The notes under the pieces: model-generated
The model's input: the letters and a program-made list of their open reading frames with translations, nothing else
Told to the model about the DNA's origin: nothing
The model's database searches: none
Source: Lentisphaerota bacterium
GTDB lineage: Bacteria > Verrucomicrobiota > Kiritimatiellia > JAAZAB01
Direction: 5' to 3'
Length of the DNA: 38,877 bases
Assembly (NCBI GenBank): GCA_012514555.1
Contig: JAAZAB010000037.1
Location: forward strand, 1-38,877
Made by a program: the position numbers and the translations under genes
In this document: piece after piece, positions 1 to 7,826 of the stretch
Layout: every line of letters begins with the position of its first letter
Position numbering within the stretch: position 1 is the first letter of the stretch

Positions 1-2
1 TC

Positions 3-65
3 GAGGTGCCCGACTCTTCGCGGCTCGACTCCAAATCCCTGTCCATGCTGCTCCGGCGCCTGTAG
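3..65 (+). CDS. C-terminal tail of an upstream gene (partial)
   Basis: The third forward frame is open from the window edge to a TAG at 63-65 and encodes about 20 residues ending in LLRRL. It could be the end of a plus-strand gene that starts outside the window. There is too little sequence to name a product. The only support is the open frame and its position 70 bases ahead of the next gene on the same strand, so this is a weak call. Confidence 0.3.
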   Translation, partial: EVPDSSRLDSKSLSMLLRRL

Positions 66-135
66 ATGTTTAATAAGCCGGCAGCATGCTGTGCTCGGAA
101 GTCAATGTCCTTCTCAAAACACAGGAGGCATGCCC

Positions 136-1662
136 ATGAACGAGGCAAACAAAACAACGGCGCTGTTCTGGCGGAAAATGGGGGTCATGATTGACGCCAG
201 CCTTCCCTTGATGAAGGCTCTGGCGACCGTTGTAAAAGAAATTCCGGAGCGCGATCCGCTGCGGAACGTGATTTGCGGGGTTGCAGCGGCGATCGAAAGC
301 GGATCCACCTTGAAGGAGGCGCTGGCCAGATATCCGGAGGCCTTTCCTCCAACGGTGCTGGCGCTGGCCGAGGTCGGAGAGATGACCGGGGCGATCGAGC
401 AATCCATGTTCAAAATTGCCGATGGCTACGACAACGGCACGTTCAGCGCCGGCGAGATGCCAGGGCAGGGAACATGCGCGCAGTATGCCGCCCCCGCGGC
501 GGACGCGGCGGAGAATGACGATACGGCAGTCAAGTATGTGAAGATGGTCATTGGCGAAGCTGTTAAGAGCAGGGCCAGCGACATACATTTCGAATGGGTG
601 AATGGAAACATGCGCGTCCGACGCCGGATAGACGGCGTGCTGCACGGCATGGAGGCGCCGCCCGTGCCGATCCAGGCGTCCGTAATAAGACGGCTCAAAA
701 TCATGGGGGCCATGAATGTCGCCGAGAGAAGGGTGCCCCAGGACGGAAGGATTCAGCTCAATGTATCCGGCGCGGACCTCGATTGCCGCGTTTCCGCGGT
801 TCCATGCGTCACCGGCGAGTCAATTTCGATCAGGATTCTGAACAAGCAGCCTGTCCTGCCCGGGCTGGACAGGGCCGGGTTCTCCCCGGAGAATCTCGAA
901 AAGATCGCGGGTTGGCTCAAACAGCCCGGCGGCATGATCGTCACAGCCGGGCCCGCTGGGAGCGGGAAAACCACGCTGCTCTACACGTGCTTGAAAGAGC
1001 TCAACAGTGACGGAGTGAAGATCGTGACGGTGGAAGACCCGGTGGAATACGTCATTGCCGGCGTGAATCAAGTGGCGGTCAGGCAGGAGCTTGGCTTGAC
1101 TTTCCCTGGCGCATTGCAGGGAATGTTGAGGCAGGACCCGGACGTGTTCATGATCGGCGAAATGAGGGATATGGACACGCTTTCCATCGGTGTTAATGCC
1201 GCGCTTACCGGGCGTCTTGTCCTGACTTCGCTGTACGCAAACGAGGCTCCGGCGGCTGTCATGCGGATGATTGAGATGGGCCTTGACCCGTTCTTCGTCA
1301 GCAGCGCGCTCCTGGGAGTGTGCGCCCAGCGCCTGGTTCGCAGGATATGCCCGGAATGCAGGGAGGAATACAAGCCCGAGCCTCGGCTTGTGGAACTGGC
1401 AAAAGCCGGGCCCGGGATGAAGTTCTTCCGGGGCAAAGGCTGTCCCGCCTGTAATCAAACCGGCTATCTCGGGCGCATTGCCATTCACGAGATGCTCGGC
1501 ATTAATGACCGGATTCGCTCTGTTCTTGCGCATGACTGCGACCTTGCGGCGCTCCGGAAAGCTGCCCGGGACACAGGCATGATGACCCTGCGTGAAGACG
1601 GGCTGGCCAAAGTCAAACAGGGAATCACCACGATTGACGAACTGCTCCGGATCGCCGTGTAG
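136..1662 (+). CDS. GspE/PulE-type secretion ATPase with N-terminal GspF-like domain
   Basis: 508 residues. Residues about 10-100 resemble the cytosolic domain of GspF/PilC (pattern ..ASLPLMKAL.., ESGSTLKEAL, FPPTV.. EVGEMTG), but no membrane helix follows. Residues about 130-508 are a GspE/PilB ATPase: RASDIHFE, Asp box, Walker A GPAGSGKTT (272-280), VTVEDPVEY, Walker B-like DVFMIGEMRD (336-345) and a tetracysteine zinc site (C405, C408, C436, C439). Such ATPases power type II secretion or type IV pilus assembly at the inner membrane. The histidine box reads TGRLVLTSLYANEA: both usual His positions are Arg360 and Tyr367. The start at 136 is 7 bases after AGGAGG (123-128); the in-frame ATG at 130 sits too close. 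Its stop codon abuts that of the converging radical SAM gene. The family is certain, but whether it still works as a motor is doubtful. Confidence 0.9.
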   Translation: MNEANKTTALFWRKMGVMIDASLPLMKALATVVKEIPERDPLRNVICGVAAAIESGSTLKEALARYPEAFPPTVLALAEVGEMTGAIEQSMFKIADGYDNGTFSAGEMPGQGTCAQYAAPAADAAENDDTAVKYVKMVIGEAVKSRASDIHFEWVNGNMRVRRRIDGVLHGMEAPPVPIQASVIRRLKIMGAMNVAERRVPQDGRIQLNVSGADLDCRVSAVPCVTGESISIRILNKQPVLPGLDRAGFSPENLEKIAGWLKQPGGMIVTAGPAGSGKTTLLYTCLKELNSDGVKIVTVEDPVEYVIAGVNQVAVRQELGLTFPGALQGMLRQDPDVFMIGEMRDMDTLSIGVNAALTGRLVLTSLYANEAPAAVMRMIEMGLDPFFVSSALLGVCAQRLVRRICPECREEYKPEPRLVELAKAGPGMKFFRGKGCPACNQTGYLGRIAIHEMLGINDRIRSVLAHDCDLAALRKAARDTGMMTLREDGLAKVKQGITTIDELLRIAV

Positions 1663-2784
1663 TCAGTCGAAGGCGAGATAGGCGCCGGCAAGCGCCAGGC
1701 GCTTGCCCTTCAGGGGGATGTGTTCCAGCCGGCGCAGGCGCTGCCGTGCCCGGATTTTGAGAATTGCCGACACGGTTGTCGGGCCCAACCCGGGCACGCG
1801 CAGCAGGTCGTCGCGGCCCGCGGTGTTGGCGCGGACGGGAAAACGCTCCGGATGGCGGTCCGCCCACGCCAGCTTGGGATCGCGGTCCATGAGGAGGTTT
1901 CCATTTGAATCGAAGGGAATGTCCTCCTCCGCGAAGTGGTATTTGCGGAACAGGAAGTCCACCTGGTACAGCCGGTGCTCGCGCAGGAACCTCTGCTCCG
2001 GCTGCGCTTCGGTTCTGCGTTCGCCGGGAATGTCGGGGCTTCCGAGCCCGCGCTGGTAGGCCGAGAAATAGACGCGGTTCAGGCGGAGCCTTTGATAAAG
2101 GCCGAAGGTGTACCTGACGATTTCGCGGTCAAGCTCGTCGGCGGCGCCCACGATGAACTGGGTTGTCTTGCGGACTCGCTCAAACCTGGCGCCCGGCGCG
2201 GTTTTTTCGCTTATGAGCTTGAGCGGGCGAATGATGTCCTGCTCGTAGTTCTTCCGGGCTGATAGCAAATCAAAGTGGCGCTTGCCCGGGGTTTCGATGT
2301 TGATCGAGACCGCGCTTGCCAGCCCGAGCGCCTCCTCGATGGCCGCGTTCGAGGCGCCCGGAATGACCTTGAGATGAATGTACCCGCGGTAAGCGTGTTT
2401 ACTGCGCAGAATGCGGGCGGTCGCATTGAGCATTTCCATGGTCCTGTCCGGGGTGCCGACAACGCCGGAGCTGAGGAAAAGCCCGAAGATTCCCTCGCGC
2501 CTGACATAATCCATGAATACGTCCGCAATTTCACGCGGCTGCAGCGTGCAGCGGGGCGTATCCGCTTCGCCCCGGAACGGGCAATACTTGCAGTCGTTTG
2601 AGCAAGCGTTGGAAAGCAGGGTCTTGAGCATGATGGAATGCCCGCCGGATGCCAGCGTGACCGGGTAGAGCCAGGCGCCGTCCCTGCCGCGCCGCCTGTG
2701 CTCTTCATCGGCCGTGCCGCACGCGCAGGACAGGTCGTAGCGCGACGCATCGGCCAGCATCTTGAGCTTGTCGCGAGTGTCCAT
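1663..2784 (-). CDS. Putative DNA modification/repair radical SAM protein with C-terminal helix-hairpin-helix
   Basis: 373 residues. The radical SAM cluster motif CSNDCKYC places the 4Fe-4S ligands at C61, C65 and C68, preceded by SCACG near residue 20. The C-terminus has a helix-hairpin-helix signature (DDLLRVPGLGPTTVSAIL) typical of DNA binding. The arrangement matches the radical SAM family that usually sits beside a uracil-DNA-glycosylase-like protein and is annotated as putative DNA modification/repair; the reaction is unknown. No such glycosylase partner is adjacent here. The start at 2784 begins MDTRDKLKML, as in the family; longer upstream frames run into the neighbouring gene. It lies 5 bases after the stop of the membrane repeat protein, so the two are probably cotranscribed. 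Confidence 0.85.
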   Translation of the reverse strand: MDTRDKLKMLADASRYDLSCACGTADEEHRRRGRDGAWLYPVTLASGGHSIMLKTLLSNACSNDCKYCPFRGEADTPRCTLQPREIADVFMDYVRREGIFGLFLSSGVVGTPDRTMEMLNATARILRSKHAYRGYIHLKVIPGASNAAIEEALGLASAVSINIETPGKRHFDLLSARKNYEQDIIRPLKLISEKTAPGARFERVRKTTQFIVGAADELDREIVRYTFGLYQRLRLNRVYFSAYQRGLGSPDIPGERRTEAQPEQRFLREHRLYQVDFLFRKYHFAEEDIPFDSNGNLLMDRDPKLAWADRHPERFPVRANTAGRDDLLRVPGLGPTTVSAILKIRARQRLRRLEHIPLKGKRLALAGAYLAFD

Positions 2785-2789
2785 GGCAA

Positions 2790-4271
2790 TCAGGGCCTGT
2801 TGCCGGGCGCCCGGCTTTTTCCCAGCAATTTCTTTTTGACGGCATCGGGCAGGCCGGAGCCGAGGATGTATGCCGCCGCGGCATCCGGATCCTTTCGCAG
2901 CCACAAATAGCCGGCCCTCTGCATCAGGTTGTTGCGCCGGTCGAGGTCGGTGATCACCTCGGCCCACGCCATGGCCCCGGCCGGGTTGGCCTTCATGACG
3001 ATTGACACCAGGGCCTGGATGGGGGCGTCAAGCTGCTCCGAGGGCGGCGACAATGAAAGCAGCCACGAGGCCGCGCTGTCAGGGAATTCCCTGGCCCATA
3101 TCCTGGTCATGCGCCCGGCAAATTCGCCCCAGTATTCATCCCGCGGGAGGCCCGCGACCCATTGCGCGGCCCTTGCGGGATTGTCATAGCCCCACTTGTC
3201 TATGAGGGTGTTGACGGCCTTGACGCGGACATACCGGTCGGTAAGCGTGGCGATCCAGGCAGCGGCCGCTTCCGGCTTGTAGGCGGCTATGCTCTCGATC
3301 TGCGCTTCGGCAAGCATGCTAAGGGCCGCCGCGTCGCCCCGGCCGTTGAAGTACAGCTCCAGCCTTCCGGCGCCGCCCTTTGCAACCTGGTCGCTAATGA
3401 CGGCGCGCAGCGCCCTGTTTCGAAGGCCGTCCGTCGGAAGCTTGTTCAGGCGGTCCAGCGCGGACTCCAGGCTCGCGTTTGCCATGCTTGCGAATAGCGC
3501 GCCTACGGCGTTGTCCAACTTTCCGGGAGAGCCCGGGCGGTTCTGCATGTACCAGTCGAACGCCGCCTCCGGATCGCGCTTCGCCCATTCGGTCAGAACC
3601 GTGTTCGCCGCGGCGGCGCCGGCCCTGCGGCTTTCTATGCGCAGCGCGTAGTCAAGGGCAGCGGAAGGATCGGACGACGCCCAGAGCTCCAGCACGACCT
3701 TGAGCTTGCCTTCCGCCTCCGGGCCCCATTCCATTGCCGCGATGGCGCGCAGTTCGGCTTCAACCTCGGCCCGGATGTCCCGGTCCCGCTGGGCGTCCGG
3801 CGCCGTCGCGGCCGCTTCGCCAATGGCGGTCTCGGCTGCCGCGCTTCCGGCTGGCGCGGCAGCCGCTTGCGGGGACTCGCCGGATGCCACGCCCGGCAGG
3901 GGCGGGGCTGCGCTGTCCTGCTCCGGCTCAGGGCGCGGCGCGTTGCGGGGATTCGGCGAAAAAAACGTTTCCCTGGAAGTTGTCGAGACGGATGCCGGAT
4001 TGATTCCCGCGGATTTCGGCAATGTCATGGCCAGGCTTCCGGCCTCGAACGCGGAGGAGTGTTCGCTGTCCGCGTCAATCATGTCCTCGCCCTGCGGCCG
4101 GGCCCCTTGTTCCGCGCCCGGCAGTTCCTGTAAGAGGCCGGAGTCAGGGCCGCGCCTCGCCCAGGAGCCGAGAAATATGAACCCGCACAGAATTGCCGCC
4201 AAAACGCAAAGCAAAAAGATTTCCAGAATTGAAAAACGCGGCCGCTTTCTCATTTCGACGTTGGTGGTCAT
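2790..4271 (-). CDS. Membrane-anchored W/DPxAA tandem-repeat protein, function unknown
   Basis: 493 residues. A short basic N-terminus is followed by one hydrophobic helix (about residues 13-35), then a low-complexity Ala/Pro/Glu-rich linker (to about residue 190). The C-terminal part holds about seven degenerate helical repeats of the form W..xDPxAAxxW, for example WAKRDPEAAFDW, WGYDNPARAAQW and WLRKDPDAAAAY. This suggests an alpha-solenoid scaffold held outside the inner membrane by its N-terminal anchor. The start at 4271 follows a good ribosome-binding site (GGGGAGG) on the minus strand. It lies just upstream of the radical SAM gene and divergent from the acyl-CoA dehydrogenase. I do not recognise a function; similar repeat proteins occur in Verrucomicrobia-like genomes. 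Confidence 0.75.
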   Translation of the reverse strand: MTTNVEMRKRPRFSILEIFLLCVLAAILCGFIFLGSWARRGPDSGLLQELPGAEQGARPQGEDMIDADSEHSSAFEAGSLAMTLPKSAGINPASVSTTSRETFFSPNPRNAPRPEPEQDSAAPPLPGVASGESPQAAAAPAGSAAAETAIGEAAATAPDAQRDRDIRAEVEAELRAIAAMEWGPEAEGKLKVVLELWASSDPSAALDYALRIESRRAGAAAANTVLTEWAKRDPEAAFDWYMQNRPGSPGKLDNAVGALFASMANASLESALDRLNKLPTDGLRNRALRAVISDQVAKGGAGRLELYFNGRGDAAALSMLAEAQIESIAAYKPEAAAAWIATLTDRYVRVKAVNTLIDKWGYDNPARAAQWVAGLPRDEYWGEFAGRMTRIWAREFPDSAASWLLSLSPPSEQLDAPIQALVSIVMKANPAGAMAWAEVITDLDRRNNLMQRAGYLWLRKDPDAAAAYILGSGLPDAVKKKLLGKSRAPGNRP

Positions 4272-4425
4272 GCCGCGCCTCCCCTCTCTTTTGTCACTTC
4301 GCAGAATAGCAGGAACCCGGCCGCTTGTCGATTGGAGATTCTCTTCGCCGTGAAACGGCGGATGGGGCGGCGCCGGGCCGAAATAACGGGCAAATTGATC
4401 GTTTAACTTGGCGTGGAGTTTTCGG

Positions 4426-4453
4426 TTGACTGGCGCCCGGCAAGGGATAGAAT
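4426..4453 (+). promoter_or_regulatory. Sigma70-type promoter for the acyl-CoA dehydrogenase gene
   Basis: -35 TTGACT (4426-4431), 16-base spacer, -10 TAGAAT (4448-4453); each hexamer matches 5 of 6 consensus positions. It lies in the 259-base divergent gap and would start transcription near 4460, leaving a leader of about 70 bases that contains a hairpin and a T tract. Confidence 0.55.
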
Positions 4454-4479
4454 GCGCCGGATTGATCAAACGAACAGCG

Positions 4480-4513
4480 GCGCCGCTTCGGCGGCGCGGG
4501 CAGTTGTTTTTTT
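4480..4513 (+). terminator. UUCG hairpin plus T7 tract in the acyl-CoA dehydrogenase leader
   Basis: A perfect 7-bp stem GCGCCGC/GCGGCGC (4480-4486 with 4491-4497) is closed by a C(TTCG)G tetraloop. Six bases later come TTG and T7 (4507-4513), ending 18 bases before the start codon. It looks like a terminator or attenuator but lies between the predicted promoter and its own gene. The gap between stem and T tract is longer than in a textbook intrinsic terminator. Confidence 0.5.
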
Positions 4514-4530
4514 ACATGGGGGCGCATTCA

Positions 4531-5691
4531 ATGGATTACGGCTTAACGGAAACCCAGACCATGATTCGCGACGTCTGCCGGAAGATCGCGGTGGAGAAGC
4601 TGAAGCCGATTCGGGCGCACTACGACGAAGCGAACGAATTTCCGCATGAAGTGCTCAAGATTTTCGCGCAGGCCGACATCTGCGGGCTTTACATTGAGGA
4701 AAAATACGGGGGGATGGGCGGCGGCGTCATGGACCTGACCGTTGGCGTCGAGGAGCTGTCCAAGGTTTGCAGCGGCATAGCCCTGAGCATGGCGGCCACG
4801 GCGCTGGGCACCTTTCCGATCATACTTTTCGGGACCGAAGCACAGAAGCAGAAGTACCTTCCGCTGATCGCTTCGGGGCAGTCCCTTGCGGCGTTCGGCC
4901 TGACCGAGGCCAACGCGGGCAGCGATGCTGGCGCCATCGCCACCACGGCGGCCAGGGACGGGGATTACTACGTCATCAACGGGACCAAGCAGTGGATCAC
5001 CAACGGCGGTGAAGCCGATATTTACTCGATCGTGGTCAAGACCGACAAGGCCAAGGGCGCCCGCGGCGCGAGCGCCTTCATCGTCGAGAAGGGCACACCC
5101 GGGTTCACCTTCGGCAAAAAGGAGAACAAGATGGGCATACGCGCCTCGGCGACCCGCGAGCTTGTTTTCCAGGACTGCCGTGTGCACAAGGACCAGATGC
5201 TCGGCAAGGAGGGCATGGGCTTCATAGTGGCTATGAAGACGTTCGACCAGTCCAGGCCGGGCGTGGCCGCGCAGGCGCTGGGCATCGCGGCCGGCGCGCT
5301 CGAAGAGGCTGTCAAGTACAGCCGGGAACGCAAGCAGTTCGGCAAGCCGGTATGTTCCTTCCAGGGCGTGCAGTTCATGCTGGCCGACATGGCCACCCAG
5401 GTGGAGGCGGCCAGGACCCTGGTCTACCATGCGGCGCGCTATATCGACTCCGGCGCCAAGGATATCAGCAAGATTTCCGCCATGGCCAAGCTTTACGCGT
5501 CGGATACGGCAATGAAGGTCACGACCGACGCCGTGCAGATTTTCGGCGGCTACGGATACATGAAGGAGTACCCGGTCGAGAAGATGATGCGCGACGCGAA
5601 GATCACGCAGATATACGAGGGCACCAATCAGATTCAAAGGGAGGTTATCGGCTTGAATCTGATCAAGGAGGCCGCCAGCGGACGGCTCTAG
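4531..5691 (+). CDS. Acyl-CoA dehydrogenase, short-chain (butyryl-CoA dehydrogenase-like)
   Basis: 386 residues, the usual family length. It is an FAD enzyme that oxidises acyl-CoA to trans-2-enoyl-CoA in the cytoplasm and passes electrons to electron-transfer flavoprotein. Both family signatures are present: FGLTEANAGSDAGA in the middle and FGGYGYMKEYPVEK near the C-terminus. The catalytic base is Glu363 in QIYEGTNQIQ. The start MDYGLTETQ at 4531 matches family N-termini; an in-frame ATG at 4516 would add five residues. No etfAB, thiolase or hydratase gene is adjacent, so it appears to be a single-gene unit with its own promoter. Chain-length specificity cannot be read from the sequence. Confidence 0.93.
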   Translation: MDYGLTETQTMIRDVCRKIAVEKLKPIRAHYDEANEFPHEVLKIFAQADICGLYIEEKYGGMGGGVMDLTVGVEELSKVCSGIALSMAATALGTFPIILFGTEAQKQKYLPLIASGQSLAAFGLTEANAGSDAGAIATTAARDGDYYVINGTKQWITNGGEADIYSIVVKTDKAKGARGASAFIVEKGTPGFTFGKKENKMGIRASATRELVFQDCRVHKDQMLGKEGMGFIVAMKTFDQSRPGVAAQALGIAAGALEEAVKYSRERKQFGKPVCSFQGVQFMLADMATQVEAARTLVYHAARYIDSGAKDISKISAMAKLYASDTAMKVTTDAVQIFGGYGYMKEYPVEKMMRDAKITQIYEGTNQIQREVIGLNLIKEAASGRL

Positions 5692-5739
5692 GAACGCTTC
5701 CGACGGGGCTCAAGCCGGGCCGGAGGACGGGTTTTTACC

Positions 5740-7629
5740 TCAGTTCATTCCGGGCGCCTGGATAACGTCAAGGTATTTTCTCCGGTACATCTGGCGCGCA
5801 TTCTCAAGGGGAAAGAAGCGCTGGCGGGTCTTTTCATCCATCACGGAGAAAGGATAGTTGACCAGGCCCTCCGGCACTTGCAGGTTTATCCCGTCGGGCG
5901 TGAAATCACGAATCGTTCCCGTGACGGGCTCGTCCTGGTCCTTGAGATGCAGGGTGATGGATTCGTCGGGCTTTGGTTTTTGCCCCTCGCAGTAGCTGAG
6001 TATCCTCTTGAAGGCGGGGGTGTTCTCGATATCGCTGGCGGTGGCATTGTCGGCGGCGCCGGCGGTTTCGTCCTCGGCGGGCTGGGGGATATCGTGCGGT
6101 ATGGGCGTTTCGGCTGGTTCCTCCGGCGTTTCAGCCTCTTCCGCCGCTTCCGGGACGTCGCCTGCCCCGGCTTCCCATTCGTCTTCCGCGTCCTCGGCCG
6201 GCTCGGGCTCCTCTTTCCGGGGGCTCTCCCCTTTTCCCGGCAGGAAGTCCAAGTTGGTGCGAACCTTCCTGATGAATTCTACCGCCCTTTCCCGCATCGG
6301 CGCCAGGACATCTATGTTCCTGACAAATTTCATGTACATCACGTATGAAATGAACACTATCAGCGTGATGGACAGGAGCATGCGGAGGGTTGCGACGAAG
6401 TTCGAAAAGAAACGGCTGATTCGAATCGAAAGATTTTGCCATTTCGAGAAGGGCTGCTCACCGGCGCGATCCGGCGCGGTTTTGCCGTCCCCGGCCGATT
6501 GCCCGGGCCGCGGCGAAACAGGACCGCTGGCTAGCGCGGCTTGCATGGGCGCGGGCGTTTTTGACTGCCCGGCCCGGGCCCCGTCGGTCGCCGGCAGCAC
6601 CTTGACCTTCATTTTCTTGGGCTGCGCCGCGTCGCTGGACGCCTGAGCGATTCGCGCTCTGGCGGCGGGCGCGGCGTGTTCGCGGAGCCGGTTCACGGAC
6701 ACCGTGCTTTCGCCCGGCTCGGGCGGTTCGCCGACAGGCATTGTGCCCATCTGGACCAGGTAAATATCCTCTATGACTTCGGTCCAGTCCCTGTGCCTGA
6801 GATCGGGCTTCTTCATCATCATTTTTTCGATCAGCCGGGTCATTCCGGCGCTGACCGCGGGGTTGATCTTCCGGGGGTCCTGCACGTAGTAGTTGATTTG
6901 AAGTTCCATGGCGGCCCCCCCGTCGGCCTCCATGAAAGGCAGGTGGCCGCTCACCATGTGGTACAGCGAGGCGCCAAGCGCGTAAATATCCGTCCGGCAA
7001 TCCATGGACGTTTCGCCGCGGACCTGTTCGGGAGCCATGTAGTTTGGCGTGCCCATGACCAGGGTCTCGCCGTCCTGGTTGGTATAGGTGTGAACATTGC
7101 CCACCGCTTGAGCCAGGCCGAGGTCCGTAAGCTTGATGGTGCCGTCGCCGTCCACCATTATGTTGTCAGGCTTGATGTCGCAGTGGACGATCCGGGACTT
7201 GTTCCACGCGTAGCGCAGCGCTTCCGCAACGCTCTGGGCGACAACCAGCGCGTCCGCGTCAGATATGTGGTTCTTGCGCCTGATCCAGTCCCCAACGCTG
7301 TAGCCGGAAATAAACTCCATGATGAAATAGTAGCGCGAATCGGTCTTGCTTTGCCCGAAATCGTAGACCTGGACGATGCCCTGGTGCTTGAGGCTTGCGG
7401 CGACCCGGGCCTCGAACATGAACTGCTTGATGTCCTCAACGCCGCGAGATAGGTTTGAGGATAAAACCTTTATGACCACGTCCCGGCCAAGGGACACCTG
7501 CTGCGCCTTCCACAGCGTCGACATGCCGCCCTGGCCCAGCTTTTCCCTGACGTCATAGCCGTCTATGGCGGGCGGAATGTCGCCGCCGGCGGCGCCGGCT
7601 TTTGTTGCGTTGATATCTGGATTGCTCAC
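5740..7629 (-). CDS. Transmembrane Ser/Thr protein kinase (PknB-like)
   Basis: 629 residues. The N-terminal kinase domain (about 25-290) has the glycine loop GQGGMS (32-37), Lys54 in VVIKV, catalytic loop HCDIKPDN (149-156), metal-binding DLG (169-171) and APEQ (199-202). Cys replaces the Arg of HRD, so it is a non-RD kinase that may not need activation-loop phosphorylation. A Pro/Ala-rich linker leads to one membrane helix (about 412-436), an acidic region and a small C-terminal domain (about 540-629) probably outside the cytoplasm, with no PASTA or other named sensor that I recognise. The start is GTG at 7629; the overlapping ATG one frame over meets a stop at once. No clear Shine-Dalgarno sequence is visible. 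A strong promoter with an internal palindrome lies upstream. Confidence 0.93.
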   Translation of the reverse strand: MSNPDINATKAGAAGGDIPPAIDGYDVREKLGQGGMSTLWKAQQVSLGRDVVIKVLSSNLSRGVEDIKQFMFEARVAASLKHQGIVQVYDFGQSKTDSRYYFIMEFISGYSVGDWIRRKNHISDADALVVAQSVAEALRYAWNKSRIVHCDIKPDNIMVDGDGTIKLTDLGLAQAVGNVHTYTNQDGETLVMGTPNYMAPEQVRGETSMDCRTDIYALGASLYHMVSGHLPFMEADGGAAMELQINYYVQDPRKINPAVSAGMTRLIEKMMMKKPDLRHRDWTEVIEDIYLVQMGTMPVGEPPEPGESTVSVNRLREHAAPAARARIAQASSDAAQPKKMKVKVLPATDGARAGQSKTPAPMQAALASGPVSPRPGQSAGDGKTAPDRAGEQPFSKWQNLSIRISRFFSNFVATLRMLLSITLIVFISYVMYMKFVRNIDVLAPMRERAVEFIRKVRTNLDFLPGKGESPRKEEPEPAEDAEDEWEAGAGDVPEAAEEAETPEEPAETPIPHDIPQPAEDETAGAADNATASDIENTPAFKRILSYCEGQKPKPDESITLHLKDQDEPVTGTIRDFTPDGINLQVPEGLVNYPFSVMDEKTRQRFFPLENARQMYRRKYLDVIQAPGMN

Positions 7630-7671
7630 ATCAAGAACGCGGTTTTATTGCATCTTAAAAAAAACGCATGT

Positions 7672-7700
7672 AGCATAAGACCTGGCCTCAGGCCAGTCAA
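7672..7700 (-). promoter_or_regulatory. Kinase promoter with a palindrome in its spacer
   Basis: On the minus strand: -35 TTGACT (7695-7700), 17-base spacer, -10 TATGCT (7672-7677). The perfect inverted repeat CTGGCCT-C-AGGCCAG (7682-7696) fills the spacer and touches the -35 box, as expected of a repressor or activator operator. The leader is about 35 bases. Confidence 0.55.
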
Positions 7701-7739
7701 ATGGCAAATTATCCAATTACCGTTTTCCAACTATGCGCC

Positions 7740-7768
7740 TTGCAAAAATGCTCCGTGACAGGCATAAT
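7740..7768 (+). promoter_or_regulatory. Putative promoter of the glycosyltransferase operon
   Basis: TTGCAA (7740-7745), 17-base spacer, CATAAT (7763-7768) followed by AC. The -35 is weak (4 of 6) and the -10 good (5 of 6). It is divergent from the kinase promoter and lies 58 bases ahead of the glycosyltransferase start. The same TTGCAA-N17-CATAATAC arrangement occurs on the minus strand at 34108-34138. Confidence 0.4.
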
Positions 7769-7826
7769 ACGGCGGTTGATTTGCTTGAAAAAAGGCGGTT
7801 TTGCCCCTGACTCGCAGGTGGACCAG

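Noticed and set aside
4408-4530. N-terminal extension of the acyl-CoA dehydrogenase from an upstream ATG
   Set aside because: The extra 41 residues do not resemble the family N-terminus and would begin before the predicted promoter.
5692-5739. Terminator between the acyl-CoA dehydrogenase and the kinase
   Set aside because: T5 is present, but I could not find a stem of more than 4 bp directly before it.
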